Source of the DNA: Avidesulfovibrio sp964369685
GTDB lineage: Bacteria; Desulfobacterota; Desulfovibrionia; Desulfovibrionales; Desulfovibrionaceae
Assembly: GCA_964369685.1 (NCBI GenBank)
Contig: CAYJFB010000005.1
Span: 48,041 to 112,040, forward strand
Reading direction: 5' to 3'
DNA length: 64,000 bases
The notes under the pieces are model-generated. The model was not told the DNA's origin. It searched no databases and was given only the letters and a program-made list of their open reading frames with translations. Positions 36,549 through 45,850 of this stretch are shown one piece after another (the first letter of the stretch is position 1; each line of letters starts with the position of its first letter). The translations under genes were made by a program, and so were the position numbers.

Positions 36549-37520
36549 TTATTGAACCTCAACGGTATTTGAATCTTGTACAGTGGCATAGATTTGTTTT
36601 TTACTTTGCAGATTGCGTACCGCGATGGTATCACCGGGACCGCCGTCTTCAAGTGCCTCAGCCTTGATGGAAAGGTGGACATTGCCTTGATTATACACAA
36701 GATCTACAACAGCACCTTTGCGAATCATAGCTAAGGGAATCAGATCATTTCGAGAAATAGGTTGACCTATACCGAGAGAGCGTTGCATTTGCCAAGGACC
36801 GCCGCGTCCATCCCAAACCTCACCGCCACGATACGCCGCAAGATTCACGCGTTCCCAACGTATGTCGTCAAGGGTTAAGGGATCACCGCGGTTAAGCGGT
36901 GTTGCGGCACTCGGAACGTTGACCCAGTGTTCCAAGGTTACGGAACCTGTCACTTTGCGTAAAATCGTTTCGTCGATTTCGTGCAGATTAAAACGCAATG
37001 TGTTTCGTCCCGCTTCCAAAGTGACGGGACTCAAGGTTACATACTGTCCCGAATGTGCCAAAAAAATGTAGGCAGGCAAGCGAAAGTCAGCCAATTCGGT
37101 TTGACCGTCCATGATACGCATCTGTGGCGTCAGATCTCTGACAACCAAAGAACGCAGATCGTCTTCTCGTAAAACTTTACCGCCGCGTTGAATCACCATA
37201 CCTGTAGGAATTAAACAACGATCGGCCACGTCTCCGAGGGTTTGTCGCAATGCTTCCTCGAGGCGGACTTTATTGATCTGTAATGGTTTCCCCTTTGTCG
37301 GTGGAGACGGCCAGAGCGGACGCAACGCAAGTTTTTCCCAAAGTCCTACAGGCGGATTACCGTAAATATCGGCAATTTCACCAAGCAACACCATATCGCC
37401 TTGGACAATCGCCGCCTCATGCAACCGAATGCGCCAAGCTGAGTCTGCAGCCAAACAAGGCATGATAAAAACAAAGACGATCCAGACCCAAAAACAGAAG
37501 GCAATCCGCACAATGCGCAT
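36549..37520 (-). CDS. flgA: Flagellar P-ring assembly chaperone FlgA
   Basis: Periplasmic chaperone for FlgI. A signal peptide precedes an N-terminal domain (about 25-190) and the SAF domain: TPLNRGDPLTLDDIRWERVNL and the C-terminal GAVVDLVYNQGNVHLSIKAEAL, then GDTIAVRNLQSKKQIYATVQ. The ATG at 37520 gives a standard signal peptide, while the frame can be extended to a TTG at 37556. It is larger than the ~220 residues of E. coli FlgA, mainly in the N-terminal part, as in other deltaproteobacteria. Confidence 0.92.
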   Translation of the reverse strand: MRIVRIAFCFWVWIVFVFIMPCLAADSAWRIRLHEAAIVQGDMVLLGEIADIYGNPPVGLWEKLALRPLWPSPPTKGKPLQINKVRLEEALRQTLGDVADRCLIPTGMVIQRGGKVLREDDLRSLVVRDLTPQMRIMDGQTELADFRLPAYIFLAHSGQYVTLSPVTLEAGRNTLRFNLHEIDETILRKVTGSVTLEHWVNVPSAATPLNRGDPLTLDDIRWERVNLAAYRGGEVWDGRGGPWQMQRSLGIGQPISRNDLIPLAMIRKGAVVDLVYNQGNVHLSIKAEALEDGGPGDTIAVRNLQSKKQIYATVQDSNTVEVQ

Positions 37521-37562
37521 ACAGCACCCCTTCTTGCCTCCAAACAAGCCTTCCAAACAGTT

Positions 37563-38348
37563 TTAAGTTCGTTTGAGTTGAATGGCTTGTTGAAGCATAG
37601 AATCAGAGGTTTGAATGGATTTGGAGTTCATTTCGTAAGCGCGTTGACCCACGATCATGTTCACCATTTCATCAACAATTTCAACGTTTGACATTTCCAA
37701 AAAGCCCTGAGCCAACGTGCCGACGTTATCGGTTCCGGGTTCACCTTCGACGGCATCACCGGATCCTTCTGTGGGGGTATAGAGGTTTCTGCCTCTTGCA
37801 TCCAAACCTGCGGGGTTGGCAAAGGTATATACAGGAATATCTCCTGCGGCCAATTCATCGCCATTACTATCAAGTGCGACAATGCGTCCGGTTTCAGATA
37901 TGGAAATTGCTTTGGTTTCTGTGGGAACAGCAAATTCTGGTTGTAAGATATATCCGTTGGCAGTGGTCACAACACCGTCTTGATTCAGTTTAAAAGCACC
38001 TGCACGGGTATACATTTCTTGGTCACCGACGATGACTTGGAAAAAACCGTCGCCTTCAATAGCTATATCCAAAGGATTACCTGTGTTTTGAAAATCGCCT
38101 TGTGTAAAAAATTTGTGTACGGCCAACGGACGCACACCCATACCGATTTGGATACCTACAGGCACGCTCGTGTCTCCGTCTGTGGCAGAACCGGCTATTT
38201 TCATGGTTTGGTACATCAGATCTTCAAATTCTGCCCGACTTTTTTTAAAGCCCGAAGTGTTTACGTTGGCGAGGTTATTTGAAATGACATCAATATTTAG
38301 CTGTTGAGCCATCATGCCTGTGGCTCCTGTCCAAAGTGAACGCATCAT
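37563..38348 (-). CDS. flgG: Flagellar distal rod protein FlgG
   Basis: Main distal rod subunit. N-terminal MRSLWTGATGMMAQQLNIDV, then NNLANVNTSGFKKSRAEFEDLMYQ, the central D1 blocks and the C-terminal MVNMIVGQRAYEMNSKSIQ are characteristic. Length 261 is standard. It is distinguished from the paralogous flgF product by the YQT insertion region and QRAYEMNSK end. Confidence 0.97.
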   Translation of the reverse strand: MMRSLWTGATGMMAQQLNIDVISNNLANVNTSGFKKSRAEFEDLMYQTMKIAGSATDGDTSVPVGIQIGMGVRPLAVHKFFTQGDFQNTGNPLDIAIEGDGFFQVIVGDQEMYTRAGAFKLNQDGVVTTANGYILQPEFAVPTETKAISISETGRIVALDSNGDELAAGDIPVYTFANPAGLDARGRNLYTPTEGSGDAVEGEPGTDNVGTLAQGFLEMSNVEIVDEMVNMIVGQRAYEMNSKSIQTSDSMLQQAIQLKRT

Positions 38349-38526
38349 AATGGATTGCTCCTCTTTTTTTTAGTGGAAGGATAGCCTATAGGCATGTCTT
38401 TCCCCCGAGTGTTCTGTTCTGCCATAACAAAAAAGGTTTCATACCGAATGGTTTGTTTGGCGAAGGAGAATTCGGATTGTTTGCAATACACGTCAATAAA
38501 GATTTTGTTCATATCTGAAAAAAATC

Positions 38527-39318
38527 TTAGCGAGGCTTACCGATTTTATTATAGGTTTCAGAATCTAACGCATTGGCAGCCTGCATGACTTTCATGATAG
38601 ATTCAAAATATCTGTTGGTTTCAATCATATCGACCATAGATGTGACCACGTTCACGTTTGAACCTTCAAGAAACCCTTGATTGACAAGTACATTGTTTTC
38701 ATCGGGGGCTATAACCTGAACGGCTGTACCTTCACGCAATCGATACATGTTTGAACCAAATTTTTCGAGTCCTTTGGGATCGTCAACAGACATCAGTTGC
38801 ATGGTGCCGACTTGTGCGCCGTCGGCATAAACGTTGCCTGATGAATCAATATGCACATTGGCTGTGCCCGGAGGAATAACAATGGGGCCGCCTGTACCGA
38901 CTACAGGCCATCCTTCTTTGGTTGTCAAAGTTCCGTCGGGGGTGGTGGTGAATGCGCCGTTGCGTGTGAAGTATAAATTGCCTTCCAAATCATTGGTTTG
39001 GAAAAATCCTTCACCGGCCAACGCCACATCAAGGGCGTTGCCTGTATATTGTGCGGCGCCTTGTGTCATATCCAAATCAGACACGGCGATACGCACACGG
39101 GCAGCCAATTGCGGCTCGGGAAAGAGCGGCTTTGAACGAGTATTGGCTAAGGGCTCACGAATTTGATCATGAGCAAACTGAATCATGGTGTCTTTAAAAG
39201 CCGTACGATCCTGCTTGTAACCGGATGTATTCACGTTTGCCAAATTATTGGCGGTAATGTCCAAACGGTGCTCCGCGGTCAGCGCAGCAAAAACACCTGT
39301 AAAGAGAGCGTCTTGCAT
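38527..39318 (-). CDS. flgF: Flagellar proximal rod protein FlgF
   Basis: Rod protein paralogous to FlgG. The N-terminus MQDALFTGVFAALTAEHRLD with NNLANVNTSGYKQDRTAF, and the C-terminus MVDMIETNRYFESIMKVMQ, point to FlgF. Start at 39318 with AAGGGG seven bases ahead; a longer frame to 39345 is unlike the family. It is the first gene of the minus-strand flagellar operon, so the operon promoter should lie in 39319-39596, but no convincing sigma-28 or sigma-54 site was found there. Confidence 0.93.
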   Translation of the reverse strand: MQDALFTGVFAALTAEHRLDITANNLANVNTSGYKQDRTAFKDTMIQFAHDQIREPLANTRSKPLFPEPQLAARVRIAVSDLDMTQGAAQYTGNALDVALAGEGFFQTNDLEGNLYFTRNGAFTTTPDGTLTTKEGWPVVGTGGPIVIPPGTANVHIDSSGNVYADGAQVGTMQLMSVDDPKGLEKFGSNMYRLREGTAVQVIAPDENNVLVNQGFLEGSNVNVVTSMVDMIETNRYFESIMKVMQAANALDSETYNKIGKPR

Positions 39319-39536
39319 TGTTTTCCCCTTGTTTGGGTCGAGCAATATAGAATTTTATGATGAAAACAATGCAAAAATGATTCCATACTAATATATTCAA
39401 TAAAATCAATATATAAAATGTTTTTTGTGCCTGCACCAAAGTATTCGGTGCAACTCTTTGACATCCTCAAAGAACTTCTGTTGACACTGTCGCCTTGTTG
39501 CCAAGGGAGCGACTGAGTATCATTGAGTGTTGTTCC

Positions 39537-39564
39537 TTGGAAAGCTATCTTCATGAAGTATAAA
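39537..39564 (+). promoter_or_regulatory. Candidate promoter for the crotonase gene
   Basis: TTGGAA (39537-39542) and TATAAA (39559-39564) with a 16-base spacer, about 32 bases before the start codon. The match is moderate. Confidence 0.35.
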
Positions 39565-39596
39565 TGATATTACACTTTTACAAGGATAAGAGAGTT

Positions 39597-40442
39597 ATGA
39601 ATTATCAAGGTTATAAAACATTTACGGCAATGCAAGAAGGCGGGATTCTCAGAGTGACGTTTGATTTTCCGCCTGTCAATGTTCAGGGTCAAGAGATGTT
39701 GTCTGATTTAAATGGGTTGGCAATGCGCCTTGAGTGTGATCGGGATATTAAAGTGGTGATTTTTCAATCGGCTCATCCGGAAATTTGGGTTTGTCACTAT
39801 GACACAAATTTGTTGAAAGACATGTCAACGGAAGCGGTTTCGCGAGATGAAGTCAAGATTTTGGACTTACAGGCTGTTTTGGAGCGTATAAGTAAACTGC
39901 CTCAAGCGACGATAGCCAAACTTGAAGGTTTTGCCCGAGGTGGCGGTCATGAATTTGCTCTTGCTTGTGATATGCGTTTTGCCGTGCGCGGTAAGTACAA
40001 GTTCATGCAGATGGAAGTCGGTATGGGGATTCTTCCTTGCGGTGGAGGAGCATCTCGTATGGCACGACAGGTTGGTTTAGGGCGTGCATTGGAAATTATT
40101 TTGAGTGCTCGTGATTTTGATGCTGATGAGGCAGAAGCCTATGGCACAATCAACAAAGCGTTTGATGCCGATCAAATTGATGATTATGTGAATGCTTTGG
40201 CAGAACGTATTGCCCAATTTCCGGCTGAATCGATCAATGCTTGCAAGCAAATGGTTTATGAATCGATCGATAAACCGATTGAAGAAGCGCTTAAAGCCGA
40301 AGCTTATTGGCTCTATCAGGCAACCAGTAAAACACCTGCTATCAAACGTTTTACAATAGCCGATGAGAAAGGCATGGAACATGATCTTGAAAATCAAAGA
40401 AATTGGAACACCTTAGTCATGGACGTGCAAAAAATTCTTTAA
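39597..40442 (+). CDS. Enoyl-CoA hydratase/isomerase (crotonase) family protein
   Basis: CoA-thioester enzyme of the crotonase fold. The oxyanion-hole block KLEGFARGGGHEFALACDMRFA and the following MQMEVGMGILPCGGGASRM are clear. The early part (PPVNVQGQEML, FQSAHPEIWVCHYD) is the usual first oxyanion region in altered form. At 281 residues it has a short C-terminal extension. The start at 39597 follows an AAGGATAAGAG purine tract. There are no neighbouring fatty-acid or CoA genes, so the substrate is unknown. It could also be a dehalogenase- or decarboxylase-like member. Confidence 0.82.
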   Translation: MNYQGYKTFTAMQEGGILRVTFDFPPVNVQGQEMLSDLNGLAMRLECDRDIKVVIFQSAHPEIWVCHYDTNLLKDMSTEAVSRDEVKILDLQAVLERISKLPQATIAKLEGFARGGGHEFALACDMRFAVRGKYKFMQMEVGMGILPCGGGASRMARQVGLGRALEIILSARDFDADEAEAYGTINKAFDADQIDDYVNALAERIAQFPAESINACKQMVYESIDKPIEEALKAEAYWLYQATSKTPAIKRFTIADEKGMEHDLENQRNWNTLVMDVQKIL

Positions 40443-40557
40443 ATAGAGCATGATTCATCATTTTATGTGAACACGCTCTAGGGCCTTTTTCTCAATGAGC
40501 GATTGTTCGTGGGTATTTTTACTTTTTTGGATTCAAGGCTCTCAAAGCATCTTGAAA

Positions 40558-40656
40558 CGCGGTGTTATTCGGCTGGTTGCTCAGAGCGAAGCCATGAGTA
40601 ACCAGCCGGATAACACCGCGGAATCAAGGGGGTTTGGGGGGGATTATCCCCCCCAA
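40558..40656 (-). repeat. Composite hairpin repeat, copy B (after the chemoreceptor gene)
   Basis: Read on the minus strand: G-hairpin TTGGGGGGGA-TAA-TCCCCCCCAA, spacer with CCCCCTTG, then a long hairpin. Its 26-bp stem (40558-40583 with 40595-40620) has only two G-T pairs, opens with CCGCGGTGTTATCC, and ends in the tip CTCATGGCTTCGCTCTGAG. It begins about 14 bases past the chemoreceptor stop. Confidence 0.75.
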
Positions 40657-40669
40657 GAAAGAAAAACGG

Positions 40670-43048
40670 TTATTGTTTTTTCATGTTTTCAATAAGCTCT
40701 TGCAGAGCTTGGCTTTGCGAGGAAAGTTGTCCGATAGCGTTGAGCGATTCTTCCATACTCATTGCAGTTTGTGAGGCTAAGCCGCTGACTTCTGTCAATG
40801 CTTCATTCACATTTTCGCTGTGCTCACGTTGTTCAATACTGGATTCGGCAATGCTGTACGCTTTTTCACTTGTATTTTCAACCATATTCATGATGGTTTT
40901 GAATACAGTGCCTGTTTCGCTAACAAGTTGGCTTGTTTGATACACTTCATGTACAGAATCATTCACTTGAGATACGCTTGAAGAAACACTTTTTTGGATG
41001 GCAATAATGGCATTTTGTACTTCTATAGTGGAGGCCATTGTTTTTTCTGCCAATTTGCGAACTTCATCAGCCACAACAGCAAAACCCCGCCCCGATTCAC
41101 CGGCTCGTGCCGCTTCAATTGCTGCATTCAAAGCCAACAAATTCGTTTGATCCGCAATGTCGGAAATCGTTGTAATCACCTCATTGATGGCGTTGGCACT
41201 GGTACTGAGACGTTCCATGCCCTCTTTGAGGTTTTGTGATTGTTTTTCAACAAGTTGAATGCTTTTTACAGCTTTTTCAACAACTTCAGATCCTGTTTCT
41301 GCTTCTTGCTTGGCATCTGTTGATGCTTTTGATGCGTCTTGTGCTAAGGCGGCCATATTGGTTACATCGGTATTCATTATATGCATGACATGGCTTGCCT
41401 CAGAAGCTCGAGAGGCTTGCGTTGCGGCAATTTCTTCAGAATGTTTGAGCTGTGCTTCCAGTTGTTGTGACGCGGTAGCGACTTGAGCAGAAATAAAGGT
41501 TGCCTGTTCTGCAACGTGCATGATGGTTTCTTGAGTGGCTTTAAATTCCGTCACATCCGTAATTAATTGCAACATGGCATTGACTTGACCGCTTTGACGA
41601 TCAAGCAAGGGGATGGCGTTATAAATTACATCAAAGACGCCTGCCTGTGGATGAGCTTTTGTTTCGCCGCGTTGAGCAATTTTAAGGCGCAAAGCGTTTT
41701 GTAAGCCATCGGTGGCTGTGCCGTCGTCTTCACGACTAAACAATTGTTTACAGGGCTTGTTGATATAGTCTGTACCGGCAAGTTTTATACCGGCGTCATT
41801 GATGTATTTGGCACGCAATCTGTTGTCAAGAACGACAACAGGTGAGGGAATGTTGTTTATAATAGTCAGATAGCTGTCAATAATGGCGTTGGTACCTTGT
41901 ACAAGACTGGCAAATTCACCGTTAAAACGTTGAACATCACCCTTCACCAATAAATCACCGTTTTTGACGCCTTGCTCCAGTTTATTGTATTCATGAATGA
42001 TTGTTTGCAGCACTTCGGCAATATTTTGTAATGAACAAGCTAACACGCCCAGTTCGTCGGAAGAGGTGTTTTTGAGTTGGGTATCGAGTTTACCGTTGGC
42101 AATATCGCGTGCAAAATTCACAGAAATTAACAGTGATTTACGCATGTTCAAGACACAAACACCGGTCACCAGTACAATAAAAACCGTTACAATCGCCGCA
42201 ATCAAAAAAATCCTTTGTCCAAGAGCCAAGCTGGATTCACTGGATTCTTTCACATCCAATGCAGCAACAGCAATCCAACCTGTGTCTTTTTGTTCATTAA
42301 AGTACGCAAATTTTTCTTCACCATCCACGTTAAAAGTAATATTTCCTGTATGATTTTGCAAAATATTTTTACCCCATGGGGTATTCTTCAAATTCAATTG
42401 CAATATCTGATTTGGATCACTATGCAAGAACACTAACCCACTTTTATCTGCGACAAGAAAAGAACCTTTTTGACCGAGAGGAATCCGTTTACTGAAAGAA
42501 TCATCAATATAGGTTGCATTAAAAACAACACCGATGATATCTTTTGTTCCTGTTTTATATACAGGTGCAGACACGGTATATACAATTCGTCCATTAAAAA
42601 GAAACGGAATACCCGCAGAAACTTCACCTCGCATGGCGCTTGTAAACACATGATCATTTGAAATATTTTTACCTATTCGATCTTTTTCTGTATGTTGCAA
42701 CACAATACCGTCTGTATTGACAATACCGATCATGGCATAGCTGTATGTTTTGCGCATGTTGACAATTCTATCGATAGCACCTTGGGTATTGGCGTCAACT
42801 TCTGCCGGAGTTCCCGTGAAGTAGGGTTGGAAAAGACCTGTCTGTGAAAGAGAGATGGCATTGAGTACGTTAAATTCGTGAATGCCGTTCAGTTCAGAAA
42901 TCGTATTGTTGACAGCCATAACATTGAGTTCTTGTTGGGCTTGTTGCATATTTTCAGAACTCATAGTGTAGGTTTGATAGGCAATAAAAAGCATTCCTAT
43001 CAAAATGCTGCTACACAGAGGAAGCAAAATTTTTGTGGCGACATTCAT
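40670..43048 (-). CDS. Methyl-accepting chemotaxis protein with dCache, HAMP and PAS domains
   Basis: Transmembrane chemoreceptor. Membrane helices at about residues 7-25 and 275-297 enclose a periplasmic double-Cache ligand domain (IGIVNTDGIVLQHTEKDRIG, KSGLVFLHSDP). A HAMP domain follows, then a cytoplasmic PAS domain (PSPVVVLDNRLRAKYIND), and the signalling domain with the tip DIADQTNLLALNAAIEAARA and GRGFAVVADEVRKLAEKT. The 792-residue protein ends without a CheR-binding pentapeptide. Ligand unknown. GGAG lies before the ATG. Composite hairpin copy B follows the gene. Confidence 0.95.
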   Translation of the reverse strand: MNVATKILLPLCSSILIGMLFIAYQTYTMSSENMQQAQQELNVMAVNNTISELNGIHEFNVLNAISLSQTGLFQPYFTGTPAEVDANTQGAIDRIVNMRKTYSYAMIGIVNTDGIVLQHTEKDRIGKNISNDHVFTSAMRGEVSAGIPFLFNGRIVYTVSAPVYKTGTKDIIGVVFNATYIDDSFSKRIPLGQKGSFLVADKSGLVFLHSDPNQILQLNLKNTPWGKNILQNHTGNITFNVDGEEKFAYFNEQKDTGWIAVAALDVKESSESSLALGQRIFLIAAIVTVFIVLVTGVCVLNMRKSLLISVNFARDIANGKLDTQLKNTSSDELGVLACSLQNIAEVLQTIIHEYNKLEQGVKNGDLLVKGDVQRFNGEFASLVQGTNAIIDSYLTIINNIPSPVVVLDNRLRAKYINDAGIKLAGTDYINKPCKQLFSREDDGTATDGLQNALRLKIAQRGETKAHPQAGVFDVIYNAIPLLDRQSGQVNAMLQLITDVTEFKATQETIMHVAEQATFISAQVATASQQLEAQLKHSEEIAATQASRASEASHVMHIMNTDVTNMAALAQDASKASTDAKQEAETGSEVVEKAVKSIQLVEKQSQNLKEGMERLSTSANAINEVITTISDIADQTNLLALNAAIEAARAGESGRGFAVVADEVRKLAEKTMASTIEVQNAIIAIQKSVSSSVSQVNDSVHEVYQTSQLVSETGTVFKTIMNMVENTSEKAYSIAESSIEQREHSENVNEALTEVSGLASQTAMSMEESLNAIGQLSSQSQALQELIENMKKQ

Positions 43049-43348
43049 AAAAACTCCAAAAATATCAAAGTGTTACACTTTAGATTCACAAGAGAACAAT
43101 AAACAAAAAAAGATAACCCATGTTATATGTAAAATATAAACATGCACTACCTTTAAGACAAGACCTCAATCAGGTCTGCAGTATAAACACTATGCATAAG
43201 AAAAAGAGTGTTTGAATTTTTTTAGACATTAGAGAGCAACAGCTTTGATATCAATATTTTTTATAATAAAAAATAAGATATTCTGATACAAAGATGAGGG
43301 CAACAGAAAAAACATTTTATATGATACAATAATATATTATATAGTATA
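43049..43348. other. AT-rich intergenic region upstream of the chemoreceptor
   Basis: No gene or convincing RNA is seen. The sequence is strongly AT-rich, consistent with the promoter region of the minus-strand chemoreceptor gene, but no flagellar-type sigma-28 site could be identified by eye. Confidence 0.4.
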
Positions 43349-43376
43349 AGAGGAAGAAGGTAAGCCTTCTTCCTCT
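43349..43376 (-). terminator. Hairpin after the GltB-like gene
   Basis: Perfect 12-bp stem AGAGGAAGAAGG/CCTTCTTCCTCT with a 4-base loop, 25 bases past the stop. No T-run follows, so it is a probable rather than certain terminator. Confidence 0.6.
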
Positions 43377-43401
43377 CTGAGCAATCAAAAAACAACTATG
43401 C

Positions 43402-44997
43402 TTATTTGGATTTTAAAATATCCATGGCTTCTTGGCGATAACATTCCATGACGTACGGGATTTTGGTCACTTCGGCGCACTCTTGTGTGAGGGACATCAA
43501 TTCACGGCGTGTTATGGTGTTCAAGTTGAAGCAGCGAGCACCGGCCATGATTTGTTGTAAACCGACTTTAATTTTGTCGGAATAGCTATAGATGCCGATA
43601 GCACCGAGGGGCACGTTTTTGATTTCGTCGGCACCGACGAGATCTTTCACGTTTTCGTAATTGACAAAGATTTCTTCGGGTGTTTTGCCGAATTCGGAAA
43701 CCGTTTTGGGCAGATCGTTTTTCTTCATCCACTCGTCGATATTTTTGCCGACCATGCCCGGGATCATCAAGGCGCGTCCCATGCACACAGCTTTGACATA
43801 CGGAGCACCGAGCGCCAAGGCTTTGAATACACCGTCTTCAGAAGAGAAGCCGCCCGCAAAAGCCATATCGGGCACGCGTTCGCCTTGAGCAGCCAAAATA
43901 GAGGCAAATTCATAGGCTGCACTATGCAAATAGAGTGAAGGCACACCCCATTCTTCCATCATCCGCCAAGGGCTCATGCCCGTACCGCCGGGGGCACCGT
44001 CGATGGTCAACAGATCGATTTTGGCTTTGGAACAATATTTGATGGCCATGGCCAATTCACGCAAGCTGTAGGCGCCGGTTTTCAACGTGATGCGTTTGTA
44101 ACCGAGTTTACGCAGGCGTTCCACTTCAGACATGAAGCCTTCTTCAGTCACAAAGCCGAGGCGGCTGTGGCGTTCAAATTCATCCAAAGCGCCGGCTTTG
44201 AAAGCCGCTTGGTTGATTGGATCGGAAGGATCGGGGGTTACGATGTAACCGCGTTTTTGCAATTCAAGAGCGCGTTCCAGTTGTTTTACTTTGATTTCGC
44301 CACCGATACATTTGGCGCCTTGACCCCATTTCAGTTCGATGGTTTCGATGTTGTGTTTGTTGATGATGTACTCGGCAACACCGAGTTTGGTGTCTTCAAC
44401 ATTCATTTGAATCAGAATTTCACCGTTGCCGCTGTGGTATTTTCTATAGGCGGCGATACGACGATCCATATCGGGAGCTTTGGTAACCATACCGTTTTTG
44501 TCGAGTTCAAGTTGCGGATCGATACCGCAGACATTTTCACCGCAAACGATGGTCACACCGGAAATGGCGGCACCAATGGCAAAGTGTTCCCAATTTTTTC
44601 TGGCAATTTCGGTAGAACCCAAAGCACCCGTAAAAATCGGCACAGACATTTTTACTTTTTGATCCCAACCATATGCAGTTTCCGTGGATACCGAAGGGAA
44701 ACGAGCGGTTTCGGGGCTTGGTTCGACACCTTCAGGCAAGCCGTTGGCACCAATGGCATAGCCTTGAATATTAAGATGCGAGTAGTCAAGGGGATAGTTT
44801 TTGTCTGCACCTGCAGTCACATCGCCAAAAGGTCCGGGATAAATGAGTTCTCTGCCACGGAAGGTGGCTTTGAATACTTCACAATTACCGCGGCAACCGT
44901 CGATACAGCGTGAGCAAAGCCCGCTGCAAGGGACGACGCTTTTGGAACGGTTGAATGTTTTGGTTGCATCATTACCATTGGGTACACTCAAATTCAT
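43402..44997 (-). CDS. FMN-binding glutamate synthase family protein (GltB-like) with Cys-rich N-terminus
   Basis: The core (about 100-470) matches the FMN/Fe-S central domain of glutamate synthase: GAAISGVTIVCGENVCG, IELKWGQGAKCIGG, DLLTIDGAPGGTGMSPWRMM and MAFAGGFSSEDGVFKALALGA. The glutamine amidotransferase domain is missing. The first 40 residues hold a cysteine cluster CSGLCSRCIDGCRGNC that could bind a metal centre. It may be the synthase half of an ammonia-dependent or split enzyme, or an oxidoreductase with another substrate; no gltD-like partner is adjacent. AAGGAG precedes the ATG. Codon choice looks more biased than in its neighbours, suggesting high expression. Confidence 0.85.
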   Translation of the reverse strand: MNLSVPNGNDATKTFNRSKSVVPCSGLCSRCIDGCRGNCEVFKATFRGRELIYPGPFGDVTAGADKNYPLDYSHLNIQGYAIGANGLPEGVEPSPETARFPSVSTETAYGWDQKVKMSVPIFTGALGSTEIARKNWEHFAIGAAISGVTIVCGENVCGIDPQLELDKNGMVTKAPDMDRRIAAYRKYHSGNGEILIQMNVEDTKLGVAEYIINKHNIETIELKWGQGAKCIGGEIKVKQLERALELQKRGYIVTPDPSDPINQAAFKAGALDEFERHSRLGFVTEEGFMSEVERLRKLGYKRITLKTGAYSLRELAMAIKYCSKAKIDLLTIDGAPGGTGMSPWRMMEEWGVPSLYLHSAAYEFASILAAQGERVPDMAFAGGFSSEDGVFKALALGAPYVKAVCMGRALMIPGMVGKNIDEWMKKNDLPKTVSEFGKTPEEIFVNYENVKDLVGADEIKNVPLGAIGIYSYSDKIKVGLQQIMAGARCFNLNTITRRELMSLTQECAEVTKIPYVMECYRQEAMDILKSK

Positions 44998-45300
44998 AAG
45001 AAATCACTCCTTTCAATGAATCATTAAAATTCACACATGAGGTTTGCTGTTCATAAGCAGATACCAAGATCTTGTTTTTTTGTAAACCAATAAAACAAGC
45101 AACGTTGCAGAAGCATCGTTCTATGAAGGAGGATTTTTTGTATCACCTGCATTGATTGGTATGTGTTGTTGCAGTTATTTTATGATTTCATAAAAAAATT
45201 GATTGATTTTTTAAATGCGCATATAATATTTTTATAGAACATCTGGCAGAATCTCTGATTGTGAACATTTTAACGATAATACACATGCTTGGAGGCTCCA
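44998..45300. other. Divergent intergenic region between GltB-like and HxlR genes
   Basis: Holds promoters for both directions. On the plus side the clear one is at 45199-45227. No gene is seen. A GAAGGAGG stretch near 45126 precedes only a five-codon frame. Confidence 0.5.
45199..45227 (+). promoter_or_regulatory. Sigma-70 type promoter for the HxlR gene
   Basis: TTGATT (45199-45204), 17-base spacer, TATAAT (45222-45227). Predicted start near 45234, giving a leader of about 67 bases. Confidence 0.65.
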
Positions 45301-45651
45301 TTGCCTGAAGATCGTGAAAATAAAATCAGTTGTACGAATTTTACACATGAAATGGAAGTGGCTCTTGAAGTCATATCCGGAAAATGGAAATCGACTATTT
45401 TGTGGAACTTGCATCTTTCCGAAAAAATTCGTTTTAGTGAGTTTTTTAAGATAATTCCCGGTATTACGCAAAAAATGCTGACACAGCAATTAAAAAAACT
45501 TGAAGAAAATAAACTTGTGGTGCGTACCGTATATCCTTCAACGCCGCCGACCGTGGAGTATTCATTGACTCCTTTAGCCAAAGACGTCATTCCCATTTTA
45601 GAAAATTTGAATCATTGGGGAAAAAAAGTTATCCATTCGCATAACGAATAA
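45301..45651 (+). CDS. HxlR family winged-helix regulator
   Basis: MarR-like transcription regulator of the HxlR class, 116 residues. The start is taken as TTG at 45301 with GGAGG six bases ahead. The core VISGKWKSTILWNLHLSEKIRFSE, IPGITQKMLTQQLKKLEENKLVVR and the wing (VEYSLTPLAKDVIPILENL) are typical. A Cys near residue 11 lies where YodB/HypR-type members carry their redox- or electrophile-sensing Cys. It lies directly before an iron alcohol dehydrogenase gene, a likely target, although a terminator separates them. Confidence 0.88.
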   Translation: MPEDRENKISCTNFTHEMEVALEVISGKWKSTILWNLHLSEKIRFSEFFKIIPGITQKMLTQQLKKLEENKLVVRTVYPSTPPTVEYSLTPLAKDVIPILENLNHWGKKVIHSHNE

Positions 45652-45715
45652 TTCATTCGGATGATAAATATATTTTCCGATTGTTTTTTCTGGAATTGTT
45701 TGGAATAACTCTTTT

Positions 45716-45753
45716 ATGAAAGGCACCCAAAAGTGCCTTTCATACTTTTTTGT
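45716..45753 (+). terminator. Strong terminator after the HxlR gene
   Basis: Perfect 11-bp stem ATGAAAGGCAC/GTGCCTTTCAT with loop CCAAAA and a T-rich run. It separates the regulator from the dehydrogenase transcript. Confidence 0.9.
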
Positions 45754-45850
45754 TTTTATCGAACAATAAAGTGCCTTCTTGTGCTTTTTTTTCTTATGCT
45801 TATAAAAAGATTACGCACTGATTTGCGAAATTTTCTGCAAAGGATTGATG

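Noticed and set aside
39319..39536. Sigma-54 (TGGCAC-N5-TTGC) or sigma-28 site for the flagellar operon
   Set aside because: A TTGGCA stretch occurs on the minus strand near 39500, but the second half of the motif is missing, and no sigma-28 pair was found.
44167..44913. 248-codon open frame antisense to the GltB-like gene
   Set aside because: It mirrors a strongly biased coding strand, has no family similarity and no ribosome site; a shadow frame.
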